Origin: Aquilaria yunnanensis
Taxonomy: Eukaryota; Streptophyta; Magnoliopsida; Malvales; Thymelaeaceae
DNA length: 64,000 nt
Direction: 5' to 3'
Assembly: GCA_039654915.1 (NCBI GenBank)
Contig: CM077597.1
Location: 92,692,001-92,756,000 of the forward strand
Each line of letters starts with the position of its first letter. The stretch's first letter is position 1. The position numbers were made by a program, and so were the translations under genes. The notes under the pieces were generated by a model. That model worked only from the letters and a program-made list of their open reading frames with translations, made no database searches and was not told the DNA's origin. Of the stretch, positions 21,899 through 31,736 are shown one piece after another.

Positions 21899-21907
21899 CT
21901 CCCCCTC
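21899..21907 (-). other. Polypurine tract of the copia element
   Basis: The minus strand reads GAGGGGGAG immediately before the TGTTGG start of the 3' LTR. Confidence 0.65.
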
Positions 21908-24900
21908 AAGTTGGAGAGTGAATGTCATGAACTCCCAACTTGCTCACGAGTGATTTAAATTTTCCCTTCCCTAGAGCTTTGGTGAACAAATCTGCCAATT
22001 GTTGTGAAGAAATTACATGTCCAACAACAACTTCACCTTGTAAAATCTTATCTCGAATAAAGTGGCAGCTCATCTCAATGCGCAGTGTTCTTTCATGAAA
22101 CACAGGGGTTTACAGCAATATGCAATGGTGCTTGATTATTGCAATGTAGAATGGCAGCACTTAAGGTGGGCATGTGTAAATCAGCTAGTAAGTATTTTAA
22201 CTAGGTGAGCTCACAGCATGTACCTGCCATTACCCTGTACTTTACTTCTACAGTTGATAACGAAACATTCCTTTGCCTCTTAATCCTTCATGAGATCAAA
22301 GAACTTCCCCAAAATATAAAGTAACCAATGGTGGAACGATTGGTAATGGGGCAACCCGTCCAATTAGAGTCGTAGAAAGCCTTTAAATTCATAGAGTTGT
22401 TTGCATGAAAGAGTAAACCTTACAAGGGGATGTCTTTAGGAAATGGACGACTTGAAGGGCAGCAACCATGTGGTGTTGGCGCGACTCATGCATAAAATAA
22501 CCGAGAATGTGTACCGAGTACATGACGTTAAGTTTAGTAATGGTCAAGTAAATCAGTCAACCGACTAGGTGCCAATATGCAGCAGGGTCTCTGAGTAAAT
22601 ATCTTTTGTTTGAAAGTTTGGATTCTTCTATCAAAAATTCTACCAGCCTAACACCCAGGTAGTTGCAACCCTTGTTAATTTCCAAGGCATATTTACGCTA
22701 AGACATGTAGATCCCTTTTTGGAGCGAGCTATTTCAATGCCAAGGAAAAACTTCATATCACCAAGGACTTTGATGTGGAAACGAGCATGAAGGAATTGCT
22801 TGAAGGCATTGATGGATTCCACATTGTTGCTTGTAATTAGAATATCATCCATATAAATTAGCAAAATGGTGAGAGATGTACCGTCTTTTAGGACAAACAA
22901 AAAGTAGTCGGTTTTGGATTGAGAAAAGCTGGCAGCATGAATAACTTTTGTGAGCTTGGAAAACCATTAGTAAGAGGCTTGCTTTAATCCGTATAACAAT
23001 TTGTGAAGGCGACACACAAGGTTGTCCCCCTGTCGTCGAAGACCAGGAAGGGGATGCATGTAAATTTCTTCCAGCAAATCTCCGTGGAGGAAAGTGTTAT
23101 GGACATCGAGTAGTTGTAGAGGCCAACTCAAACTGGCAGTGACGGCAAGCAGGCATCGAACAATTGTCATTTTTATAGTGGGATAAAAAGCATCATTATA
23201 GTCGATGTCGTGAGCTTGAGTGAAGCCTCTTGCAACCATTTGCGCCTTATAGCGGTCAACGGATCCATCAGCTTTATGTTTAATACGGTATACCCATTTT
23301 GCAGCTGATGGGCCATTTGCCAGGTGGTAAAGGAATAGGACTCCATGTCTTGTTATCGATTAGTGCTTGTAGCTCTAGATTCATAGCCTCCTGCCACTTT
23401 GGATTTGTTGTAGCAATATTATAAGAAGTTGGTTCCTCATCCCGACTTACATTAGCAACATAATTTAGGTATGAAGGAAAATATTGATGATATGATAAGT
23501 AGTTGAAGAGAGGGTATTAGGTACGTGGTAAAGGACTAGGTGAGGCCAATGAGGTTTAGTGTGGTGGTATAGTCTCTTGTGATCAAATGTAGTACTTGAA
23601 ATGGATGTTGGCTTTTTTTATTCATTGGGAGCCACGGAGGAATGGTATTGGAGTAGCCGGAAACTGGTCTAGTTTAGTTTGAAGAATGATGGGATTGGTC
23701 AGAGTTATGTTAGGATTGGCAGGAGGACAATCGGAGGGAATTTCTAGGGAAGAAATCAGTGGTGAAGAAGGATGTGTTGCAACTTCATGTGTAGATGATG
23801 GTGGTAGGGTGTTTTTGGGTGATTGAGTTAAGGTCATTGGTTTTAGTTGTCACTGTAGCGTCTGTTGTAAAAGAATCAAATAAGAGGGGCAAAGGAATGG
23901 GATGAGTTGTGGTGTTGGGTGTGGCTGGATTTGGGCACGGTGAATAATTAAAAATGTCCTACAAAAAAATGACATCCCTATTTGTGAATATCTTTTTGGT
24001 TTCAAGGCTGTGTAATTTATACGCCTTTTGACCCATAGGATAACCAAGAAAAATGCATTTGATGGCGTGAGGTGCAAATTTTGAAGATGGATTAACAGAG
24101 GTTGCGAAAGCAACACAACCAAAGACTTTCACTTGAGAATAATCTAATGGCTTATTGTAGAGAATTTCAAAAGGTGATTTTTTATTTAGCAATAAAGTGG
24201 CGAGATGGTTAATTATATAGACAACAGTAAGAACACACTCTCCTTAAAAATCAATAAGAAAATGGGATTAAAAATGAAATGCTCATGCAGTCTCAAGAAT
24301 GTGTTTATGTTTATGCTCAAGAACACCGTTTTGTCGAGGTAAATGCAAGAATGTTGGGAAATGACGCCATTTTTAAGGAAGAAATTTTGTAGAGAAATAA
24401 ATCTAGCACTATTATCAGATAGAAATTGTTGAACTTTAGTGTTGAATTGAGTGGTCACATAATGAAAAAATGGGCATAATATTGATTGTGTTTTAATTCT
24501 GTGGTGCATAAAAAATAACCATGTAAAATGAAAAAAATCATCTACAATAGTCAAGAAGTAATGGGCACCAGATAAAGAGGGGTGTTTAAAGCGACCCTAA
24601 ACGTCACAGTGAATAAGTGAAAAACATTTTGAAGTTGAAATTGAACTAGGAGAAAATGGTTGACGAGTTTCTTTTGCTAAGGGACAAATGTCACATTTGT
24701 GACTAGAATAAAAATCAAAATGAAGCCAATTTTTAGCTAGAAATTGTAAATGACCTAAAGAAGGGTATCCTAAATGTTGATGCCAAAGGTTGGAGGGTAA
24801 AACCAGATTACAAGTGGAATGAGGAGAATGAGCCAACGCCACCAGGTAATATAGGTCACCACAATGCTTACCCACACGAATCATCGTCCTCGTAGCTAAG

Positions 24901-26341
24901 TCCTGTAAAATGCATCAAGATGGGAAGAATGTCACTGAGCAATGTAAGCCATCAGCTATTTTCCTAACAGACAAAAGATTAACGTTAAAGTTTGGCACAC
25001 ATAAAACATTATTCAATTGAAAAAATCATTAAGCCATATTGAGCTAGTCATAGTAATTCCAGCCTTTTCTCCACTAGGTAATGAAACTGTTGCCAAAAAA
25101 AGATGCTCCTTAACATTTATCAATGTGGTAGCAGAAGAGGTAATGTGATGAGTTGCTCCACCATCAATTATCCAAGAATGGGAGCAACTAGTGATAAACT
25201 TGGGGCATATTCAGATGATGTAGTGGCATTGGCTTGTGGATTAGAAGAATTGGGAGTTACAACATGAAGTATTTGACTGTATTGATCTTCAGTTAGGTTC
25301 GGAAGAAAGGCCTGAATGTCCAGGAGAGTTAGCTTGAAATCTGCCTGATTTACAGAGTGTTTGTTCAAAGCTTTGTCTAAAGAGTCATTGCTTTGATGGG
25401 TATATCATTTTTCTTTGCACTTGGGATGATTGGGAGGATATTCGATCAACTTGTAGCATGTTTCCCTTTTATGGTACATATCACCATAATAGGTGCATTA
25501 AAAGGGCTCATTGTTGTGTGGATTATTCATTTGATTGTTTTGTCATCCCTTTGGAGCATTGCTACGCACCACCATGGTTGTTGTGTTTGAAGGGATGGAG
25601 ATAAAAGTCCCCAACTCGCACTGTTTTTCTTCTTGAGCAACAGCTGCATAAGCCTTATGAATAGAAGGCAAGGGATTCATTAGTAAGATCTGGCCTTGCA
25701 TACCTGAATAAGATTCATTGAGTCCCATGAGGAATTGCATCAGTTTCATGTGATCGTTTGATTTCCATAAGTACAACTCATAGAGGAGTTGAAGGATGCT
25801 AACTCGTCCCACAATCCTTTTAGCTTTGTGTAGTACGTAGTGATGGTCATCGATCCTTGCTTGATCTTATAGATGTCTCATTGAATCTGAAAAACACGAT
25901 AAGCATTCCCCAAGGAGAACCTTTCACACAAATTTTCCCAGATTGCATGAAGAGTATTGCATGAAGCACAGAGTTAGCCAGATCAGGTTCAATTGAGTTG
26001 AGAATCCAAGAGAGTACCATATCATTACAACGCTGCTAGAGAGCATATTCATTAGGCCTTGAAGTTGCATTAGGTTCTTTGATCTTGCTAGTAATGAAGC
26101 TAGTTTTGTTCTTGGCACTTAGTGAAATTCTCATGGCACGACACCAAGAATGGTAGTTGTCACCATTTAATATATTGGAAACCAAAAAAAGATCGAGATG
26201 ATCAGAATGGTGCAGAAATAGTGGATTGGTAAGAGCATCAGAAGATGTTCCTCTATAGATTAAAGAGCTTTCTTTGTCAATCTCAACGATGATATTGTGA
26301 CAAAACAAAGAAGACGAAGAAGAGAAGAACTGGGATCTCAA
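21906..26341 (-). pseudogene. Gag-pol remnants of the Ty1/copia element
   Basis: Many stops and frameshifts. Recognisable pieces on the minus strand: gag N-terminus 26341-26036 (NILNGDNYHSWCRAM); mid-gag 25812-25543 (MGLNESYSGMQGQIL); protease near 25175-25100, where the active-site Ser/Thr is changed (IIDGGATHH); GAG-pre-integrase with an HHCC motif 24884-24597 (LWHQHLGYPS, CDICPLAK); integrase core 24554-23959, with the usual DNG motif reading SDNSARF; reverse transcriptase 23239-22640 with intact YMDD (IYMDDILIT); and the RNase H end at 22103-21906 (QLADLFTKAL). This is the Ty1/copia domain order, with integrase before RT. It cannot make a complete protein. Confidence 0.88.
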
Positions 26342-26357
26342 TCCCGCTCTAATACCA
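26340..26357 (-). other. Primer-binding site of the copia element
   Basis: The minus strand directly inside the 5' LTR reads TGGTATTAGAGCGGGAT, the initiator tRNA-Met site with one change. Confidence 0.8.
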
Positions 26358-26568
26358 TGTAGAAAAGTATTTGTTTAGAATGATTATTTTCATTGCATTA
26401 CATGGATTTTATACACAGTGTATGCTTGTCCAATTAAGGTTTTCCACCAAATTAGGAGACTAATAAGGAAGGACAACTAATACAATTACAATATCTAACA
26501 AGTCAATCCTAATTATGTACTAAGATATTTTGTCAATCAAATTGAATGCTGAGATACACTTTCCAACA
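26358..26568 (-). repeat. 5' LTR of the copia element
   Basis: 211 bp, TGTAGAAAAG...TTCCAACA, followed by the TSD GTTTC. Confidence 0.92.
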
Positions 26569-26681
26569 GTTTCGATGATGAAGAAGGGAAAAACTTATGT
26601 CCCTCCGTAGTATTTTGTCAAGACTATGATCAAAGATAAGTTCGACAGAAGCAACAAGCGGAAGCAAAAGAAGTCGTGCCA

Positions 26682-27250
26682 ATGGAGAATGATTTTAGGC
26701 TATCTGAAGTTTCTGATGAGATTATGACCCACATTCTCGATAGATTCAACTTCGTGGCAAGAGTTTGTTTCACTGCGGTTTGCAGGGCCTGGAAGCTTCT
26801 TCTTCATTGGCTTCCCTTATTTCTCATAGAAACAAAAAAGCCTCCCCAGTTTATAAAAGCAGGGGAACACAAGAAGTGCCACTCCATTGTTCTCCAACAG
26901 ACATGTACTTGTAACAACCAGCAAGTAGCATACACCAAAATGAAGCTCGATGCAATCCCTCCAGCCACAGCAGAACGCCTTGTGTATATGAGTGGCACAA
27001 GCTCCAGCCAGTTGCGTAGTATTTGAAGGCATACACATGCCTTCTACTTTCTGCTTGTACTCCCCTTTCACTAAGAAATCTATCCATCTACCACATGGTT
27101 TGACTTTTTATTTTAGTTGGTTTGCGATGCCCCATCCTCTAACTTGTTCGGATTATACTCAATCACCAGATAGTTGCACTGATGAACAGGGTGATAGAGT
27201 TAATAATCTTCATCCAACATCTAAAGTTATTGTTTGTGCTCAACACTAAG
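26682..27250 (+). pseudogene. F-box copy 2, truncated and broken
   Basis: Homologous to 13829-14350 of the intact gene. The F-box is readable (EIMTHILDRFNFVARVCF, then CRAWKLLLHWL), but the frame is lost within the first 120 codons and again later. Blocks such as LYSPFTKKSIHLP (near 27050) and MPHPLTCSDY (near 27127) still align. Similarity ends at about 27250, so roughly half of the gene is absent. Its promoter half lies 7.4 kb away at 18990-19162 because of the copia insertion. Confidence 0.82.
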
Positions 27251-27522
27251 TAATATTTCCTCGACTTCAACTATAATGAGAGAATTTATCTGGTGGCCAT
27301 TGCACAACAATTTCTAGCTCTACTACTACAAGAAAAAGAAGCTTCAATAATCGAAGTCATGAATAGGTTTATGCATACTATTCATCAAAGGTAACAAGGA
27401 GGAGTTTCTTCAAACCATTTGTTTTATTAGCTCAAACACTAAGTAGACTTATGTAATTTTGTTTTCTGGAAAAATTCTCTACTTCAATTAAAGTTTTGCT
27501 ATGGAGTTTTTGGAGTCATTTC
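27251..27522. other. Unassigned stretch before Tat element B
   Basis: No gene is visible. It ends with ATTTC (27518-27522), the left TSD of element B. Confidence 0.4.
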
Positions 27523-28495
27523 TGATGCCCCGAAGCATCTTCGTTTGTTGTCATGTTGACAGGTGGGGAGACTTCCTGAGGAGGCGAGCGCCTGGAGCTC
27601 TGGTTTCCCAGCTGGGTGTGCCTGAAAAGCTCAAAGAAGAGGTTAGGAGTTCCCCGGTTTGCTTTTCCGGGGAGGACCCTCCGACGCCCAAGTCAGTTTT
27701 CTGAGTGGAAGTGGAGGAAGAACACTAAGGGATCAAGTGTCTTACCTGTTTTGTGTTTTCTCAGAGGGAGGAAAATGCCCCATCCTTTGCCCAGTCCCAT
27801 TTCCAAGTATTTATAGGAGTGGATGGTCCGTTCAGATCATGACACGTGTTCGGTCGGATTTGATCTGTACTTTTGGACCTAGGGGACAGGCAGCCGTTTG
27901 CAGCCTCCTTTAGCCCTGGACCCGGACAGGTTGTGTCAGGACTGGGGCGGCTGCGGCGTGTCAGTTCGCCGTTCTGATGTGACGTGTAGGGCTTGTGGGC
28001 GACATGTCAGAGGCTCCTTAAATGCTCATATCGTACTCCCGAGGTCCCCTGGGCGAAGTCGCCCTTCGGTGCGTGCACCCTCTTCGGATTCTATCCGTCT
28101 TTCGGTGCGAGCACCTCCTTCGGGATCTATCCCATAGTTCTGGGAGTTCCCTTGATGAACACCTTCTTCGGGACTCATACCCATGGTTCGGTGATTCCCT
28201 TGTTCAGGTGTTTCTTGTTCGAGGAAGATCCTCTTCGGGGCTTCTGCCTTCGGGGAGATTCTTCCTTGCTTCAGAGAGATGGCTTTCTTACCCGAAGACG
28301 GTCAGTTTGGCCCCTCGATGGAGACGGTGTTATCCTCGGAATTCCTGACGAGCTAACCGAAGTCTCGAGCTCATAGTGTTTGACTTCGCACCTTCCGAGG
28401 TCAGTGAAAAGATCCTCTCTTGGGTGACGTCAGACTCTTCGGCCAATATTCTGGCAGGGAGTTACTACCGAGGAGGCAATAGCCTTTGGCTATCA
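27523..28495 (-). repeat. 3' LTR of Tat element B
   Basis: 973 bp. The minus-strand start TGATAGCC (28495) is preceded by the polypurine tract. Confidence 0.95.
27808..27848 (-). promoter_or_regulatory. LTR core promoter of element B (3' LTR copy)
   Basis: CACGTG at 27843-27848 and CTATAAATA at 27808-27816, minus strand. The G-box again has the ACGTGTC context. Confidence 0.65.
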
Positions 28496-28508
28496 AAGGC
28501 CCCCCTCT
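28496..28508 (-). other. Polypurine tract of element B
   Basis: The minus strand reads AGAGGGGGG followed by CCTT and the LTR start. Confidence 0.75.
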
Positions 28509-28571
28509 GAAAAGCCGAAGTGAGAAACTTCGGTTCATCGGTTTTCGGGTCCTGTGGTTGTGATATCTGCG

Positions 28572-28792
28572 CCGAAGACTCCTTCTTCTACCTGAAGCGA
28601 TGGGCAACCCTTTTTGCGTCCCCGAGGCGCGAGAAGATAGGCTGTCCCTGTGCCGAAGATACACCTTCTGCCCGAAGTCACAGGCTGTCTCTTGGTGTCC
28701 TCGTGGCAAGGGAAAATAGGATAACCTTGTACCGAAGATAGACCTTTTGCCCGAAGTCATAGGCTGTCTTTTGGTGTCTTCGAGGTAACCTA
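28572..28792. repeat. Tandem repeat, about 80 bp x 3, in the 3' region of element B
   Basis: Units begin with CCGAAGA at 28572, 28653 and 28732. The second and third are the most alike (CCCGAAGTCA, AGGCTGTCT, TTGGTGTC). Element A has about one unit at the matching place (750-822). Confidence 0.65.
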
Positions 28793-29072
28793 CTTTTTTG
28801 CCTTTATAGGTCTGCTCATGCGTCGCGTCCTGTGTCCAGCAGAGTCAGTCTAGGGCGGCGCCTCTAGACCAAATGATGTCAGAGGGCGTGCTCGACGTGA
28901 TGGACGACACGTGGCACGTTTGCTGCGCGATGACCGACACATGGCACACTATTATTGGGTGAGAATGCACTGAGTACGGCAGGCGCGACTTTTCAGGCGC
29001 ATTTAGCAGTTATGGCGACGCTCCGCCTTCCGAGGGGCATTAATGACGACGGTTCACCTGGCCTTCTCGGCC

Positions 29073-29080
29073 TATATATA
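29073..29080 (+). promoter_or_regulatory. TATA box of the antisense gene of element B
   Basis: TATATATA in the context CTCGGCC, matching 1081-1089 of element A. It lies about 240 bp before the start codon at 29317. Confidence 0.6.
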
Positions 29081-29316
29081 CCAGCCCTGTCATAACCCTC
29101 TTTTTGCTTCTGCTTTTGCTTTCTTCTGCCTTCTAATTCTCTCCTGATTTTCCGCGGCGGTTCTCCTTTTTCAGGCGTTTTTCCGACCACTTTTCACGAC
29201 AGCTTCCAGAAATCCAGATTCCGGCAAGACCTTTGGTGGGTTTTAGTCCTTTTGCTTTTTTTCAAAGATTCTTCTTTGTTTTTCCCGAACTCGTTTTCAT
29301 CATACCTGTTCCCGAG

Positions 29317-31234
29317 ATGGATGTTGTTGACCCGAAGATACTGCTAGACGTCGACGTAGCACCTATCTTTGAGGACTTCGACAGGCGCATCTGGGCCGTC
29401 TCTGACTGGGCTGCCGAGGTCTCTCCTCGTGCCCTTTACCCCTTTCCGATCAACTGGAGGCTCATGACCGAAGAGGTCCTTCGGGAACTCAAGGTGGTAA
29501 AGGAGCATGAGACAGACCTCGACATGCCGAAACCGGCTTCTTCGGGGAAGGACTCCTGGCTCGTGAAACTCCTTCGGGGGAATGAGACTTATGAGTCTTT
29601 TTATGAGAGTAAGTTACTTCCTCATTTTTCCCTTCATAACTTCATCTTGGACTTACACTGATCTTCTTTTTCTTTTTTCAGAGATGGGCGACGACGCGGC
29701 TGCCTTCTACAAGGCTCTTTTCACCGGGCAGGCCGAGAGGGGCGAACAGACAAAGAAGGCCGCCTCTCGGAGGCGGAAACAGACTTCATCTGGGCCTCCT
29801 TCCAAACGGGCAAAGAAGGCTGCTCCTTCCTCTCTTCCGCAAATTCCGGAGGAGGTAGGCGAGGAGCCCGAAGACCCTGTTGCCCCTTTGCCCGAGGTTC
29901 CTTCTGCCAACGTCCCTTCTTCCGACGTCCTACCTCAAAGCCCTACGCCTTCGCATGCTCTTCTGGAGGGCGATGGGGAGGAGACCCCTTCTGCCGAGGA
30001 GCGGCACCAAATGAAAGGCAAGGGGATCTCTACTGAGGCGACGTCGATTCTTGACGACGACGTTACCGAGGTGCCAGCAGGTTTGCACTTTGTCGAACAA
30101 CCTTTTGTCTCTTGCAAATCCTTAAGACTTTTCTGTCCTTAACCAATTTTTCTGCCTTGTTGTGCAGCGGAGGTGGCTGCTGCTGACTGGGTTGCCGAAC
30201 ACACCCGCAAGAGGGCCCTTCGGGATGCCAAAGTCCCAGCAGGGAAAGTTCTGAAGGAGCCCTTCTGGACGTTCATGGAGGACATGAATATGTACTCTGA
30301 GGACTGTCCCGAGATGGCCAGGCAGATGTGCAAAGGGGTTCTTACTGAGGCCTCTTACAAGGCCCTTGCGGCGGCTTACCCAGGCAACAACTCTTTGGCC
30401 GCCAAACTCACTGAACACGCCGCCCAGGTACGCTTCACTGTTTCCTCAGTGCCAATTTCGCCTTTGCTTTTTACTTAGCATCATTTTCCCTTTGTTTGTT
30501 TGTTTTGTTTTTTTTTTATGCAGCTGATGGGGTATGCCGGGTTTCTCCGTGTTCGGGTGGCGCGAGAGTCAGAAAGGAGGGCGTCACTCTGGGACCTTTA
30601 CACCAAGACAAAGGCCCAGTGTTCGTCGTTGGCTGCCGACAATGCTCAGCTGAAGCAGTCTTCGGAGAAGGAAATTGCTGAACTTCGGGAGGGGTTCATA
30701 AAAGAGAAAGAGGAACTTGAGAAAGGCACCTCCCAGAAACTTTCTGACATCGGCTCTCGAATGGCGGAGCTGACTTCGATCGTAGAAACGATTCAAAAGG
30801 ATAAGTCAGAAAGTGACGCAATCCTTGCGAAGACGCTCGAGGAAAAGGCCCAGCTCGAAGCCGAGGTCGCATCTCTGAAGAAGCCTTCACAAGAGAAGAA
30901 GAAGATGAAGGCATTGAAGAGAAAGCTCAAGGATTTGGAGAAGGATCACGCGGATCTGGAGAAGGACTATGCGGATTTGGCGGTCAAGAAGCGGGAGTCC
31001 GATGATATGATGAAGTTGGGCTTTCAAGACGGCTTCTGTCTTGTTCGGCACCAAATTCTGCAGAAGTTCCCAAATTTTGACCTCTCCTTCCTGGAAGGCA
31101 TGAACATCCTCAAGGAGCCTCGGTGGACTTGGTCCAAGATCGAGCACTTGAAACTGCCTCCTTCTCTCCCGGCGCCGAAGGTTGCTGATAAAAGCACAGA
31201 GGCTGGCAGTTCTCAAGACGCCGAGGTTCCTTAG
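29317..31234 (+). CDS. Antisense extra gene of Tat element B, four exons, open
   Basis: Exons are 29317-29608, 29682-30080, 30168-30427 and 30524-31234. All three introns are GT...AG, with phases 1, 1 and 0, and together the exons give 553 codons without a stop. Residues 1-97 hold VDPKILL and the FPINWRLMTEEVLREL block. About 100-230 is acidic and Pro-rich with an NLS-like SKRAKKA. About 231-317 holds DWVAEHTRKRALRDAKVP and FWTFMEDMNMYS. About 318-553 is a long Lys/Glu coiled coil ending in GFQDGFCLVRHQ and WTWSKIEHLKLP. The PF04195-like part seen in exon 1 of element A is missing through a deletion of about 530 bp at 29316. The gene converges with integrase, which ends at 31737. Function unknown; nuclear action is only suggested by the basic segment. 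The ATG at 29317 is the first in frame. Splicing is inferred from sequence, not observed. Confidence 0.72.
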
Positions 31235-31369
31235 TTTGTACTAGGGCCTTTTGTCCTCATTTTCTTCTTTTTTTTTGTAGTCTTTCAGCAACTTTCTTCT
31301 CTGTAAGCACTCTTTGGCTCAATAGATAAAAATTTGGCTAAGTATTTTTTGTCAGATTCCTTTGTTTCC

Positions 31370-31645
31370 CTTTGTCCCGAACATAATTCGCTCGAGAGAC
31401 TTCGGAAAACCACACCTTTGCTTTCCTTTATCCCGAACATATTCGCTCAAGAGACTTCGAAAAACCTTACTTTTGCTTTCCTTTGTCCCGAACATATTTG
31501 CTCAAGAGACTTCGGAAAACCATACTCTTGCTTTCCTTTGTCCCGAACATATTCGCTCAAGAGACTTCGAAAAACCATACTCTTGCTTTCCTTTGTCCCG
31601 AACATATTCGCTCCAGAGACTTCGGAAAACCTTACTTTTGCTTTC
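31370..31645. repeat. 55-bp minisatellite, five units, in element B
   Basis: Five head-to-tail copies, each beginning CTTTGTCCCGAACATA or a close variant and containing GAGACTTCG and TTGCTTTC. Units differ at a few positions. The array lies between the 3' ends of the antisense gene and the integrase. Element A has only two diverged, separated copies here. Confidence 0.92.
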
Positions 31646-31736
31646 CTTGGCGATTGCTTTCGTGAGACTCTTGTTTTGTACTTCTTCAGAACTTTTTACT
31701 TAGACAAATTTTTATACAACTTTCCCACCGAAATTC

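Larger units (their letters stand above)
19163..26568 (-). mobile_element. Ty1/copia LTR retrotransposon, degenerate, with a nested solo LTR
   Basis: Two 211-bp LTRs (TGTAGAAAAG...TTCCAACA) are flanked by a perfect TSD, GTTTC (19158-19162 and 26569-26573). Protein remnants run on the minus strand, so the right LTR is the 5' one. The left LTR is split by the solo LTR at 19187-21706. The two LTRs differ at about 15 of 211 sites by eye, so this is the oldest datable insertion in the window. It interrupts the leader of F-box copy 2. Confidence 0.92.

Noticed and set aside
27315..27335. ACTACAAGAAAAA as a second CACTA terminus
   Set aside because: The first base is wrong, no subterminal repeats follow, and no partner end was found.
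28401..28760. Minus-strand ORF of 119 codons
   Set aside because: Spans the LTR border and the 80-bp tandem repeats of element B, and has no counterpart in element A.
31370..31645. Regular repeats considered as a CRISPR array
   Set aside because: Units are contiguous 55-bp head-to-tail copies without unique spacers, in a plant retrotransposon.
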